64,000 nucleotides of DNA from Polyangiaceae bacterium (lineage in GTDB: Bacteria; Myxococcota_A; Polyangia; Polyangiales; Polyangiaceae): contig JABTUA010000002.1 of NCBI GenBank assembly GCA_015075635.1, forward strand, positions 1 to 64,000. Direction: 5' to 3'. Numbering within the stretch: position 1 is the first letter of the stretch; each line of letters opens with the position of its first letter. The position numbers and the translations under genes are program-made. The notes below the pieces were generated by a model, which was given only the letters and a program-made list of their open reading frames with translations, was not told where the DNA came from and searched no databases. Shown here piece by piece: positions 16,365 through 25,270 of this stretch.

Positions 16365-17191
16365 CAAGGTGGCGAAGTGGCGAACTCAGGTGGCGATCGA
16401 CGCGCTTCGTGACACCCGGCGGGGTGCCACCGTCACCCATCGCTGCCGAGCACCGCGCGCACGCGCGCGACCGCTTCCCCGAGGTCCCGGGCAACGAGCT
16501 CCGCCGGCAGCCGCAACACCCGCCACCCGCGGCGACCAAGCTCCCGGTCCCGGCGCGCATCGGCCGCACGCCGGCTGGCGTGGTACGCGCCATCGACCTC
16601 AATCACGACGCGCACGGAGGGCACGGCGAAGTCCGCGATGTACCGGCCGACGACGTACTGACGTCGGACGACCGCGCCCAGCTTCCCGCCACGCAGCTCC
16701 CGCCACAGCGCCTCCTCCGTGGGCGTCTGCGCAAAGCGCATGGCGCGCGCCCGAGCTTCGATGACTTGCGAGTGAGTGGTCTTCCAAGACAGCGACGCAG
16801 CAGGGTGTCGTGGTGCGTTACGACGGCCTGGCGGAAGAAGGGTCCGGGTCGTTCCACCCGGATCCGCGCGAACGTGGCGAGAAGCGTCCCACCATCACTA
16901 TCGCGCGGCCTTTCTACGAAGCGGTCAATCGGCCCACGCGCAGCCGAAACGCGGGCGGCGCGCATCTTCCGCCACCGAATCTACTCGCCGAGACGTTCAC
17001 GCTCGCTCACGAGTGCGGCCACTTTCTCTCGTGGCGCGAGAGGGCGCCACGTGATGAGTGGACAGCGTACTACATCGCTGCGAAGGCGCGCGATGACGCG
17101 TGGTCGCAACTCCCCGATGACCTGCCCCCACCCGAGTACAACGAAAGGCTTCGCTCGTCCGCCAAGGAGCAACTGACCGCTGACCAGATCG
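16365..17191. repeat. IS91-linked DUF559-ImmA segment, copy B
   Basis: Starts with CAAG directly at the IS91 end. From 16420 to 17191 it repeats window bases 1-772 essentially exactly; identity stops inside the ImmA-like gene at 17191. It therefore ends earlier than copy C, while beginning at the same place. Confidence 0.9.
16433..16741 (-). CDS. DUF559 protein, copy B
   Basis: Same 102-residue protein as copy A, identical in sequence. The original N-terminus (as in copy D) is missing because the junction with cassette DNA falls in the start codon (16791/16792), leaving ATG 16741 as the first usable start. Confidence 0.6.
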   Translation of the reverse strand: MRFAQTPTEEALWRELRGGKLGAVVRRQYVVGRYIADFAVPSVRVVIEVDGAYHASRRAADARRDRELGRRGWRVLRLPAELVARDLGEAVARVRAVLGSDG

Positions 17192-17562
17192 GTGGGCTGC
17201 GCACGGTGGGCTACGATGTGGCGCTGATCGGCCGCCATCCCGACACGGAGAAGCTAGTGAACCCGGGGTGCACGAAATGCCAGGCGATGTGGATCGACCT
17301 CGGCGCCCTGGCCCACGCAGCGCTGCCGCGCCCGGAATGGCGAACGCGTTTCGCCGTGCGCCCGTTCGACCACTCACTCCACTACTCCGCCTCACCGGAC
17401 GCGCCTGGCGAGGTCGAGCTGGTGATCGAAGTGCGGCATCGCAGTGACTACGCGTGCGCCCTGGACGATTGTGAGGACGTGTGCCTGGGGCGCCTCATCG
17501 CCAACCTGAGATCGTTCGGGATCACCCAGGGCGCCCGCGCCCTGGGTCACGGCACCACGTAG
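16810..17562 (+). pseudogene. Chimeric ORF: ImmA/IrrE N-part fused to a truncated native gene
   Basis: The first 127 residues are the ImmA-like protein including HECGH; after 17191 the frame continues into unrelated sequence of 123 residues (GLRTVGYDVALIGRHPDTEK, then CTKC, DDCEDVC). That tail looks like the C-terminal part of a host gene cut by the IS91 event; no family recognised. The fusion keeps the metallopeptidase motif but lacks the normal C-terminus, so activity is doubtful. Confidence 0.7.
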
Positions 17563-17635
17563 ACGACGCCGCACATGCCGCTCGGGGACGACGTGGCGCT
17601 CGCGTGGTCGGGCCAGTGGATGAGGTAGAGCGAGC

Positions 17636-18697
17636 TCACGGCGGGAGCCCGGTGATCCACTCCGCTATTATCGCGAGCGCGGCGGCGTCGGCGAGCTCGG
17701 TCCCCAGTGGCGGCATCTGATCCAGGTTGCGGACCTTCATCCGCTGATGGAGCTGGCTCGTCTGCGGGGCGCCCGGGGTGACGATGACCTGAGTGCCGTA
17801 GAGGTCGTGGAAGGCCGGCGCGCCGAGAGCCGTCTTGTAGAGCGGCGTCTCTTCGGGCGTCTTGGCGGAAGTGAGGAGCTTCAGGCGCAGGGCGCGCTTC
17901 TGAGCCAGGAAGCTCTCGTCGTTGTGGCAGTGGCCACAGTTGCCGTGCAGGTACCCGATCGTGTTTTCGACCACGCCGTCGCCGGGCACCGGAAACTCCG
18001 CCGCGGGTGGCTGTGACAGCCAGCCCTTCGAGACGAAAGCCGTCAGCGCTCCTCCGCCGGCCTCCTTGCTGAGCTGGATCGCGCCCACGCCGATCAGCAC
18101 GTCCCCGGCGCCGTTGTGACACTGCTCACACTGCTCGACGCTGGGCACGTCGTGCTTGGTGCCGGCCGCGTCGGGCACGCCGTCGGGCTTGGGGTAGGCG
18201 TCCATTCCAGCCTCGTCCCAGACGTACGCGACCTTGAGCCAGCCGTCGACACCCTCCGCTTGCTTCCACAAGAAGCGCGTCTCGATCAGCTTGCCAGCGA
18301 CGCGGAACTCCTTCCACGCTTTGGTGCCGATGGGAAACTTCCAAACGTCCATGTAAGACGTGTCCACCTGGGTGCCGCTCGGCACGCTCACGAAGCGCTG
18401 CTTCTCGGCTCCGTCCGACCAAAGCGGAAAGCGTACGTCGTAGGCCAGGACTCCCGGCGCGAGGGTCCGGCTCTGCATGTCGCTGAAGATGCCGGTCTCG
18501 GACAGGCTCGACGGCCCCGCGAACGGCACCCCGGCGTCCTTGCCAGCGTCGGCAGTCCCGGCTCCATCGTTGAACGCGTCCACGAGCGCCGCGTCGGGGA
18601 GCTTCGGCTGCTCCTTGGCCACGCCCTCTGCCTCGCTTCCGCAGGCCAGGGCCATGCCCGCAACGAACAGCAGTCCCACGCCCGACCCGCCGCGCAT
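17636..18697 (-). CDS. Dihaem c-type cytochrome lipoprotein, SO2930 family
   Basis: 353 residues from ATG 18697 (a GTG at 18715 is also possible). Type II signal peptide with lipobox before Cys (FVAGMALACGSE), an Asp/Ala-rich linker, then two haem-binding motifs CEQCH and CGHCH about 80 residues apart. Motifs LAYDVRFPLWSDGAEKQR and IGYLHGNCGHCHND are typical of the SO2930 family, presumed periplasmic electron carriers. Its stop overlaps a 30-codon frame (17547-17639, GTGA) ending GMCGVVYVVP whose meaning is unclear. Divergent from the PepSY gene. Confidence 0.85.
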   Translation of the reverse strand: MRGGSGVGLLFVAGMALACGSEAEGVAKEQPKLPDAALVDAFNDGAGTADAGKDAGVPFAGPSSLSETGIFSDMQSRTLAPGVLAYDVRFPLWSDGAEKQRFVSVPSGTQVDTSYMDVWKFPIGTKAWKEFRVAGKLIETRFLWKQAEGVDGWLKVAYVWDEAGMDAYPKPDGVPDAAGTKHDVPSVEQCEQCHNGAGDVLIGVGAIQLSKEAGGGALTAFVSKGWLSQPPAAEFPVPGDGVVENTIGYLHGNCGHCHNDESFLAQKRALRLKLLTSAKTPEETPLYKTALGAPAFHDLYGTQVIVTPGAPQTSQLHQRMKVRNLDQMPPLGTELADAAALAIIAEWITGLPP

Positions 18698-18788
18698 CCC
18701 GGCAGAGCTTGGCACGCGACACGGGGAGCGTCACCTGTGACCAAATCGATCACGCGACGCCGAATCGAACCGCGCTAGAACGGCGCCG

Positions 18789-19490
18789 ATGAACCGGCGA
18801 CTCTACGCGCTGCATCGCTGGCTCTCGGCAGCGGCGTTCTTGCAGCTCGCGATCTGGACACTCAGCGGCGCGTTCTTCGCCATGGTCCCAATCGAGACCG
18901 TGCGTGGCCCCTTCGTCCAGGACGCCAACGTCCTTCTGCTGGAGGCTGGCGAGGTCGTCGCGCCGAGAGTGGCTCTCGGCCGCGCAGCAGCGCTCGGCCT
19001 CGACGCGCCGATTAGCCTCGAGCTCCGCGCCTCACCGGCAGGCGGATTTTGGCTGGTTCGTGCCAAGAATCGCGCGATACGCCTCTCCGCCGAGAGCGGG
19101 CAAGCTGCCCCGGTCACGCGCGAAGAGGCCGAAGCGACCGCGCGCCGCGATCAACCCGCATCGCCGGCCGTGCGCGAAGCGCGCCGGATCGAAGCGGCAC
19201 CCGTCGAGCTTCGAGGGAAGCCGGTCCCTGCATGGCAAGTCGAGTTGGACGACGCAGCGCACACCGTCGTCTACGTCGACGCCACCTCGGGAGAGGTGAC
19301 GGCGCGGCGCAGCGACCTATGGCGCGCCTTCGACTTCCTCTGGTCGCTCCACATCATGGACTACCGCGAGCGAGAGAGCTTCAACCACTTGCTGATCCGA
19401 GGCGCGTCGGTGCTCGCCGTGCTCACCGTATTCAGCGGTCTCGTGCTGTGGGTGCTTCGCGCCAGGCGATGGTGGAGAGAGCGGGCTTGA
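18789..19490 (+). CDS. PepSY-domain membrane protein
   Basis: 233 residues. One membrane segment near the N-terminus (LHRWLSAAAFLQLAIWTLSG), a periplasmic part with a PepSY-like repeat (AWQVELDDAAHTVVYVDATSGEV), and a second membrane segment at the C-terminus (VLAVLTVFSGLVLWVLRARR). The His in LHRW and HIMDYRERESFNHL could be metal or haem ligands. PepSY membrane proteins are often reductases or partners in metal and haem traffic, which fits the neighbouring metal-binding lipoproteins. Next gene follows closely. Confidence 0.72.
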   Translation: MNRRLYALHRWLSAAAFLQLAIWTLSGAFFAMVPIETVRGPFVQDANVLLLEAGEVVAPRVALGRAAALGLDAPISLELRASPAGGFWLVRAKNRAIRLSAESGQAAPVTREEAEATARRDQPASPAVREARRIEAAPVELRGKPVPAWQVELDDAAHTVVYVDATSGEVTARRSDLWRAFDFLWSLHIMDYRERESFNHLLIRGASVLAVLTVFSGLVLWVLRARRWWRERA

Positions 19491-19520
19491 AGGAGGTTGC
19501 GGGGTGCGCTACTGAGCAAG

Positions 19521-19763
19521 ATGGCACGGACACGCATGTTGGCGCGGCTCGCGAGCGGCGGCCTCGTCGCCGGGGCGCTGGCCGGCTGCGCCGGGGCACA
19601 GCCGGCGCCCGCGGCCGCTCCGGAAGCGAGCGCGGCGAAGCACCATTGCGCCGCCAAGGAAGGCTGCGGCGCGCTTCCCGGCGAAGACAAGCACCACTGC
19701 CGTGCCGCCGCGGATCATCACGACGAGCCGGAAGCGGGCGCGCACGCCCACGTTCCCGAGTGA
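19521..19763 (+). CDS. Small His/Cys-rich lipoprotein, likely metal-binding
   Basis: 80 residues from ATG 19521; an upstream TTG directly after AGGAGG (19491-19496) is an alternative. Lipobox GALAGC, Ala/Pro linker, then a short tail dense in His and Cys (KHHCAAKEGC, DKHHC, ADHHDEPEAGAHAH). Such tails bind soft or divalent metals; probably a periplasmic buffer. Same strand and close behind the PepSY gene. Confidence 0.6.
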   Translation: MARTRMLARLASGGLVAGALAGCAGAQPAPAAAPEASAAKHHCAAKEGCGALPGEDKHHCRAAADHHDEPEAGAHAHVPE

Positions 19764-19971
19764 CGTTCGTCAGAGGTGGGGCGGAGGTAGTGCTCCTGGC
19801 GGGCCGGCGTCAGGCCGAGCGCTTTGGTGTCACCGAGCGCCCCGTGACCGCGCGGATCACGCCGGTGTGTGTTGATCACGGGTCGTCGCGCTAGCCCGAT
19901 CTCGAGTGCCTCGCCACGAAGGGCTCACGTCGACCCGGCATGCCGGCATGGTGGTTGCAGCGCAGCCAAGC

Positions 19972-20388
19972 ATGACCAAGCCGTTGATGGTCTTCCTTGC
20001 AGCGGTGGCCGTGGCGAGTTGCCAGCGACCCGGTAGCGACTCTGACACGAGCGGCTCCGGGCCGGGCACGACCGTCCAGACCGTGCTCGAACGCGTCGAA
20101 TCCAAGAAGGTATGCATGGTCAACAACCGCTACATGGGCCAAGACCAAAGCGCCGTCGTGGTGGAAAACAAGACCTACTACGGCTGTTGCCCCATGTGCG
20201 AGAAGCGGTTGAACGACGAGCCGGCGACCCGTAGCGCTATCGACCCTGTCAGCGGGCACCCAGTCGACAAAGCAAGCGCAGTGATCGGCAAGCGCAGAAC
20301 CGGGAACAGCAAGAAGGTTCTCTACTTCGAAAGCGACGAAACCTTCGCGGCCTACAAAGGGGAGAAGCTGAGCGACGCCCGACGCTGA
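19972..20388 (+). CDS. Lipoprotein with TRASH/YHS-like Cys domain
   Basis: 138 residues from ATG 19972. Signal peptide ending VAVASC, a Ser/Gly linker, then a domain with CMVNNRYMGQDQSAVVVENK and CCPMCEKRL, followed by AIDPVSGHPVDKASA. The Cys arrangement resembles the TRASH/YHS metal-binding fold found in heavy-metal proteins, a C-CC-C layout, and a similar layout is seen in myxobacterial lipoproteins. Likely a periplasmic copper or other metal-binding protein; function not proven. Confidence 0.65.
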   Translation: MTKPLMVFLAAVAVASCQRPGSDSDTSGSGPGTTVQTVLERVESKKVCMVNNRYMGQDQSAVVVENKTYYGCCPMCEKRLNDEPATRSAIDPVSGHPVDKASAVIGKRRTGNSKKVLYFESDETFAAYKGEKLSDARR

Positions 20389-20861
20389 GGCAACGTGGCA
20401 ATCACGACGGCACGAGAGCACGGGATGGCGGCTTTCGTCGTAATGTTCATTGGCGCGACCGCTCTGTTCGGCGTGCCGAACAAAGCGTCTGGTCACGAAG
20501 CTGGGGCGCCGTTCTCTGGGGCCATCCTCGCTCCGCCGGTTCTCCACTCGTGACCTTGTCAGCGGGGAGGACGCGGGAGCCACGACCGTCGCGTTGCCTT
20601 TGCCGCGCAAGCGCACATGGGTGTCTCGCCCTCGCGTACGGCGCGACCCGAGGTGGAACGGACCGCACGCGCACGCGAGGGCAAGTACGGCATGCCTCAG
20701 CAGCAAACCACGTGCCGGCCGCGCGAGGACCGATTTTCGCGGAGAAGCTCGCCGCCGCGGGCCGCGCGACGTGACCAACACCGTCACGACAGACTAAGAA
20801 GCTCAGGGGGCGCCGTGCCACCGCGGCGGCTGCACGCCGGCTCCGCACGGCAGCAGGAAGC
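20389..20861. other. Stretch without confident gene
   Basis: A 42-codon frame at 20425-20553 (MAAFVVMFIGATALFG, then GHEAGAPFSG) has a signal-peptide-like start and could be the remnant of a secreted protein; after its stop no frame is convincing. The rest is GC-rich without visible repeats or RNA genes. Confidence 0.35.
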
Positions 20862-21389
20862 TCAACCCGATGACGCGTCCGCGCAGCGGAAGAACTCGAA
20901 GCTCTTGCAGACACAGCCGGGCTCTCCACCTTGGCAGGTGCAGTCCGCGCCGCAAGAACACTCGATGCCCGCGTATACGGGGAGACAGTCCGCGCGTGCG
21001 GCGCACTCTGCCTCCGCTTTCAGCTCGGCGCAGGTGGGGTCGGCGGCTGGCAAGCACAGCGCGCGGGTCGGGTCGCAGTTGAACCCCGCTTCGCAGTCGC
21101 CTTCTCCCTGGCACGCCGTGCCTTGGCGGCACAATCCCTCGCTCGCGTCGCAGTAGCCGTCCGTCGCACACTGACCGTCGTCGCTGCATCCGCTTGGCGC
21201 GTCATCGGAAATGCAGGTCGAGCTCGAGCCGCAGCGGGTCCCGTTTGGGCAGTCGTGATCCGAGCTGCAAGCTCCCACAGTGTCTGCTCCGCCTCCGCAC
21301 ATTCCTCCTTTCCCTCCGCATTCGTGATTCATCATGCAGCCCCCGAACAACGCGAACGAGATCGAGATCAGTGCAAGTCGCCACGGCAT
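20862..21389 (-). CDS. Cys-rich lipoprotein with repeated short disulfide motifs
   Basis: 175 residues. Lipobox FALFGGC, then about 24 Cys in a chain of short units (CSSDHDCPNGTRC, CSDDGQCATDGYC, CQGEGDCEAGFNC), the Dickkopf/EGF-like style common in secreted myxobacterial proteins. The C-terminal part is CSCGADCTCQGGEPGCVC. Likely surface-exposed; function unknown. It follows the haem-lipoprotein operon on the same strand with a 110-bp gap. Confidence 0.75.
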   Translation of the reverse strand: MPWRLALISISFALFGGCMMNHECGGKGGMCGGGADTVGACSSDHDCPNGTRCGSSSTCISDDAPSGCSDDGQCATDGYCDASEGLCRQGTACQGEGDCEAGFNCDPTRALCLPAADPTCAELKAEAECAARADCLPVYAGIECSCGADCTCQGGEPGCVCKSFEFFRCADASSG

Positions 21390-21499
21390 GTGAAGCTCCT
21401 CTCTGCTCGCTGCTACGCGATCCAGGCTTGGAGCTTCCCGTCATGCAAGGAGCGCACCCGCGCAGTTCGTGCGCTGTGACCGCAGCGATCACGCGCGCG

Positions 21500-22567
21500 T
21501 CAGGGCGCCCACAACGTATGCTCGACATGCGCGTGACAGTCCGACGAGTTGCACGAAGGTTTGTGTTCCTTGTCCGCCGGCATGATCTTCTCGCCGAGCA
21601 CGGCCCGGATATGGGTCTCCGCCTTCGGCCAGTTCGGCGCGGGCTGCCCCGCTGTCGGAACGAAGAAGAAGCCTAGCTGGTCGCTGCACGTGAGGAAAAA
21701 TTCGGCTCCACTCTTCACTGCAACCTGCACATGCTCCGCGCCGGCCTTCGTGTCGTGCGACCACACCACGCCGCTGAACACGAACTCCTGCCCGGGCCCG
21801 AGAGGGCCGTGGCAGCTCTGACAGTCGGCCTTTGCGTAGACCTGGTGGCCCGGCGGGGACGGCTTGGCGGCGGAGCATTCGGCGTAGACGTCGAGGGCAC
21901 ACGGCCAGAACTCCAAGCCGCACGTATAACCGCCGCTGCCGGTCGTGCCCCCGCTAGCCAGGGTACCGCCGGTGCCACCGACAGCGACGCCACCCGTACC
22001 GCCGGCGGAGGGCGACCCTGCGAGCCCCCCCTGTCCGCCGGCACCGCCCGTGCTCGCGCCGCCGCTTCCGCCGGCCGTGCCGAATCCCGGTGGCTTCTGG
22101 AGGATGGAGGCGGTGAAGCACGCCTTCTTGTCGATTTCTCCTTCGAGCCAAGAGACGATGCAGCGGTCCCCGTACGCGTCGACGGCGCGACCGCCCTTGT
22201 GGCTCTCCTGGTAGCGCGCCTTGCGTACCAGCGTCAGTCGTTGTGGATCGCGCCCTCCGTCGCCGAGCACTTGCGACAGGAGCTCGGGCTCGCCCATCAC
22301 CACGGACGCGTAGTTCGCTTCGTGCTCGGCCGAGGTGGTCTGACCCCGGCCGGGCACGTCGGCGCTGGACAGGCGCAGGCCAAACCTCGAGTAGATTCGA
22401 AGATTGCGCCCGGCCTGACCATGACAATCGAGGCTCCCGCAGCGCGCGCCCAGCATCTCGCTCACGTACCTGAAGCCCTCCGAGCTAGGCACATCGAATG
22501 ACTTCTGTGCGCTCGAGACCGTGCAGGCCGCGGCGACGACGGCGACGGCGACCGCGACGCGCCTCAT
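21500..22567 (-). CDS. Secreted haem-type lipoprotein with Gly-rich spacer
   Basis: 355 residues from ATG 22567, which overlaps the previous stop (ATGA). Signal peptide with lipobox AVVAAAC. An N-terminal domain has one CGSLDCHG motif, a central spacer is nearly all Gly/Thr/Ser/Ala (residues about 175-235), and the C-terminal domain has one canonical haem site, CQSCH, plus CNSSDCH. C-terminal His-rich HAHVEHTLW. Probably a periplasmic or outer-membrane redox protein, last gene of a three-gene operon. Confidence 0.7.
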   Translation of the reverse strand: MRRVAVAVAVVAAACTVSSAQKSFDVPSSEGFRYVSEMLGARCGSLDCHGQAGRNLRIYSRFGLRLSSADVPGRGQTTSAEHEANYASVVMGEPELLSQVLGDGGRDPQRLTLVRKARYQESHKGGRAVDAYGDRCIVSWLEGEIDKKACFTASILQKPPGFGTAGGSGGASTGGAGGQGGLAGSPSAGGTGGVAVGGTGGTLASGGTTGSGGYTCGLEFWPCALDVYAECSAAKPSPPGHQVYAKADCQSCHGPLGPGQEFVFSGVVWSHDTKAGAEHVQVAVKSGAEFFLTCSDQLGFFFVPTAGQPAPNWPKAETHIRAVLGEKIMPADKEHKPSCNSSDCHAHVEHTLWAP

Positions 22568-23055
22568 GGCTCCTCCCGGAGATAGACGTGACCGGGGCTG
22601 GACGGGCCCGCCGGATCCGCGTGGCAGGTCGCGCACGACCGCTCGCGGAAGATGGGTGCCTGCATGGCGGTGACTTCTCCCTGGTGCGCGAGCTCGACCC
22701 AGATCGGGAAGTCGATGGGACCGAGCTCACCCTCCCGGAGAAAGAAGTTGCCGACCTCGTTCGTCACGACGCCGAGCTCATCGCCGTCGTTGTCGAAGAG
22801 CCGAACCTTCACGCCTCCGAGGCCCTCCTTGGTGCTCACGCGGGCGTACACCGTGCCGCCGAGGTCGAAGGGCGAGCTCGCGGCGCTGCCCTCCATGTGG
22901 CACAGCGTGCACGGGGCTCCGGCGCGGTGATTGGGACCGGCTGGGTAGGGGCCGGTGTCGGGCCCGAGCGCTTCGACCCGCGCTTCGAGCACCGGATCCT
23001 TGCAGGCGCTCGTGAGAGTCAGCGCGGCCGCGACGGTGAGTGAGCCGCGCCTCAA
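22564..23055 (-). CDS. Dihaem lipoprotein with carboxypeptidase-regulatory-like fold
   Basis: 163 residues from TTG 23055, which overlaps the upstream stop (TTGA); a longer start would lie inside the upstream gene. Lipobox LTLTSAC. Two haem motifs CTLCH and CATCH frame a middle region (VYARVSTKEGLGGVKVRLFD, NEVGNFFLREG) that looks like a small beta-sandwich of the carboxypeptidase-regulatory type. Stop overlaps the downstream ATG. Likely a periplasmic electron carrier working with the next gene. Confidence 0.68.
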   Translation of the reverse strand: MRRGSLTVAAALTLTSACKDPVLEARVEALGPDTGPYPAGPNHRAGAPCTLCHMEGSAASSPFDLGGTVYARVSTKEGLGGVKVRLFDNDGDELGVVTNEVGNFFLREGELGPIDFPIWVELAHQGEVTAMQAPIFRERSCATCHADPAGPSSPGHVYLREEP

Positions 23056-23294
23056 TGTGCCGAACCACCGCCGGCAGGGGCAGGCACGAGCCTCATGCCA
23101 CACTTGGGGCAATCGGACGCCTTCGTGTCGGTCACCTCCGGATGCATCGGACACGCGTAGCCGGTGGCGGGCGCCGGGCTCGCCGCGCTCGCGACTGGCG
23201 GCGCCTCACGCGGCGTTGCGCTGGCGGGCGCGTTGTTGCAACCCGCTGCTAGCGAAGCAACCAGCAGAGCTAGAATCCAAGCTGCTCGAGTCAT
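23052..23294 (-). CDS. Heavy-metal-binding-domain lipoprotein
   Basis: 80 residues from ATG 23294. Lipobox LAAGC, an Ala/Pro linker and a C-terminal YACPMHPEVTDTKASDCPKC GMRLVP-type HMBD motif (CPMHPEV, then CPKCGM), the short domain also found at the front of some copper ATPases and CusB-like proteins. First gene of the three overlapping minus-strand genes, suggesting these haem lipoproteins are linked to metal handling. Confidence 0.8.
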   Translation of the reverse strand: MTRAAWILALLVASLAAGCNNAPASATPREAPPVASAASPAPATGYACPMHPEVTDTKASDCPKCGMRLVPAPAGGGSAH

Positions 23295-23807
23295 GCCTTC
23301 CGTCCTTGGTGTGCGAGTATCGAGTTGGTGCAGAGGAGCGTCCACCGGTTGGGGAGGTCCCGGGAGGCCGGACGAGAGCGGCCGCTCCCCCACGAAGCCA
23401 ACTTCTAGCAACGTGCGTGCCGGCCAGGGGCAGGCCCAAGCGTCGCGGTGTGACGCCCGAGGTCACACAGGGCACCGGGGCTCGACGAAGCGAGCGGTTC
23501 GCTGTGCTCGATGCGGCGAGCGCCCTCGTCATAGACGAGAAGGAGGCGTTCGAGGATGTCGTGCCCCTGCATCAAGTTCTCGCCCGGCGTGACCTCGGCA
23601 TCTTTGTGCTTGCCGTCCGCGGCGGCCGGCGTTCCGCGTGCTCATGCGGCGCCCAATCGCGATTGAGTTCGGTGTCGACGATACGTGCGCGACGTGCGGT
23701 GAAGCGCGCACCGTGAGCCTCGAGGACGATCCGACACCCCACCGCTGCTGCAGCGCCCCGCGTACCGCCGCCGGCAAATCTACCCCGTTGTGCGCGGCCT
23801 CGATTGC
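23295..23807. other. Intergenic stretch with two weak candidate small genes
   Basis: A plus-strand frame 23644-23811 (55 residues, FGVDDTCATCGEARTVSLE, then HRCC) has a CxxC knuckle. On the minus strand, in roughly 23430-23630, the frame ENLMQGHDILERLLLVYDEG is protein-like but has no start and overlaps the other candidate. These two compete, so at most one is real or both are remnants. Confidence 0.3.
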
Positions 23808-23836
23808 TTGACTATTCTATCAATCAATTGAATACT
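23808..23836 (+). promoter_or_regulatory. Promoter and probable ArsR-type operator of the sulfide operon
   Basis: An AT-rich island in GC-rich DNA. TTGACT (23808-23813), a 17-bp spacer and AATACT (23831-23836) fit a sigma70-like promoter; the spacer carries the palindrome TATTC...GAATA (23813-23834) with an inner TCAAT-CA-ATTGA. The predicted start point would be almost at the ATG (23844), so the mRNA may be nearly leaderless. The ArsR-type regulator is the first gene, consistent with autoregulation. Confidence 0.6.
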
Positions 23837-23843
23837 TGACTCG

Positions 23844-24533
23844 ATGACGCCCAACCGCCGCTTCAAGGACAGCATCTACGAGCAGTTTTCCCGGCTGGGA
23901 AAGGCCATCTCGGCGCCGAAACGGCTCGAGCTCCTCGACCTGCTCTGCCAGGGCCGGCGCACCGTCGAGTCCCTCGCCGGAGAAGCCAGCATCTCCGTCG
24001 CGAACGCCTCGCAACACCTGCAGGTGCTCCGGGCGGCGCGCCTCGTGGAGTCCGAGAAGAAGGGCCTGTACGTCGAGTACCGTCTCGCGGACGACGAGGT
24101 CTGCAAGTTCTTCCTGGCGCTCAGGGGGCTGGCCGAGTCGCGGCTCGCCGAGGTCGAACAGGTCACGCGCGCCTTCTTCGAGCAGCGCGACGCCATGGAA
24201 GCGCTCGAAGGGGACGAGTTGCTCCGCCGCGTGAAGAGCGGCGAGGTGACGGTGCTCGACGTGCGCCCGGTCGAGGAGTATCGCGCAGGGCACATCCCCG
24301 GCGCGCTCTCCGTGCCCGTCGCCGAGCTCAAGGCCCGGCTGAAGGAGCTGCCGCGAGGGCGCGAGGTCGTGGCCTACTGTCGCGGCCCGTACTGCGTGAT
24401 GGCCGTCGAGGCGGTCGAGCTGCTCCGCAAGAAGGGCTTCAAAGCCTGGCGCATGGAGCAAGGGGTCGCCGACTTTCGCGCCCGCGGCTGGCGCGTCGAG
24501 GTCGAGGTCGAGCACGAAGGGGGAGCCCGATGA
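23844..24533 (+). CDS. ArsR-family regulator fused to a rhodanese domain
   Basis: 229 residues. Winged HTH of ArsR type (residues about 10-95: LLDLLCQGRRTVESLAGEA, NASQHLQVLRAARLVES), then a rhodanese domain (about 120-222) with VLDVRPVEEYRAGHIPGALS and an active-site loop YCRGPYCVMA, where the first Cys is the usual persulfide carrier. Such fusions are predicted to sense reactive sulfur. It heads a six-gene operon of sulfur enzymes, overlaps the next gene by 4 bp and likely represses it until persulfides appear. Role inferred from family and context. Confidence 0.88.
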   Translation: MTPNRRFKDSIYEQFSRLGKAISAPKRLELLDLLCQGRRTVESLAGEASISVANASQHLQVLRAARLVESEKKGLYVEYRLADDEVCKFFLALRGLAESRLAEVEQVTRAFFEQRDAMEALEGDELLRRVKSGEVTVLDVRPVEEYRAGHIPGALSVPVAELKARLKELPRGREVVAYCRGPYCVMAVEAVELLRKKGFKAWRMEQGVADFRARGWRVEVEVEHEGGAR

Positions 24534-25270
24534 TCTTCAAACCGTATTACTACTTCGAGACCGGCTGCGCTGCGTACTTGTTCGGCTGCGGCAGCCTCGG
24601 CAAATGCGCCGTCGTCGACGCGCACGAGCGCGACATCGGCGAATACGCGGAGCTCGCGGAGGCGAAGGGCATGCGCATCACGCACGTCATCGACACGCAC
24701 GTGCACGCCGATCATCGCTCGGGCGGACCTGCCCTCGCGAAGCTCGTCGGCGCCGCCTATTGCCTGCACCGCTCCGCGGCTGTCGCCCTGCCGTTCGAGC
24801 CGCTGGACCACGGTCAGGAGCTCGATCTCGGCAACACGCGCGTCACGGTCTTGCACACGCCCGGGCACACGCCGGAGAGCATCTCGCTCGTGGTGACCGA
24901 TCTCAGGCGCGGCACGGACCCGTGGTTCGTGCTCACCGGTGACACGCTGTTCGTCGGAGCCGTCGGGCGCCCCGACCTGCCCGGGCGCGCGCGCGAGAAC
25001 GCCGGCGAGCTCTATGACAGCATCCACCAGAAGCTCCTGACGTTGCCGGGCGACCTCGAGGTGTTCCCGGCGCACTTCGCGGGCTCGGCCTGCGGGGCTG
25101 GGATGAGCGGCAAGCCGTCGAGCACGATCGCGTTCGAAAAACGCTGGAACCCGCTCCTGTCGCTGAGCCGTGACGCATTCATCGACGCGCTCGCCGACGT
25201 GCCGCCGAAGCCCGCGGCGATGGAAGAGATTCTGCGGGTCAACCGGGGCGTCGCGGGCGCAGGATCATGA
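24530..25270 (+). CDS. MBL-fold persulfide dioxygenase-like protein (ETHE1/Blh type)
   Basis: 246 residues. Metallo-beta-lactamase fold with THVHADHRSGG (metal-binding HxHxDH), HTPGHTPES, LTGDTLFVGAVGRPDL and PAHFAGSACG, the set of ligands used by persulfide dioxygenases, which bind a single iron and oxidise glutathione persulfide to sulfite. ATG overlaps the regulator's stop, and the next gene overlaps this stop, so the operon is translationally coupled. Confidence 0.85.
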   Translation: MIFKPYYYFETGCAAYLFGCGSLGKCAVVDAHERDIGEYAELAEAKGMRITHVIDTHVHADHRSGGPALAKLVGAAYCLHRSAAVALPFEPLDHGQELDLGNTRVTVLHTPGHTPESISLVVTDLRRGTDPWFVLTGDTLFVGAVGRPDLPGRARENAGELYDSIHQKLLTLPGDLEVFPAHFAGSACGAGMSGKPSSTIAFEKRWNPLLSLSRDAFIDALADVPPKPAAMEEILRVNRGVAGAGS

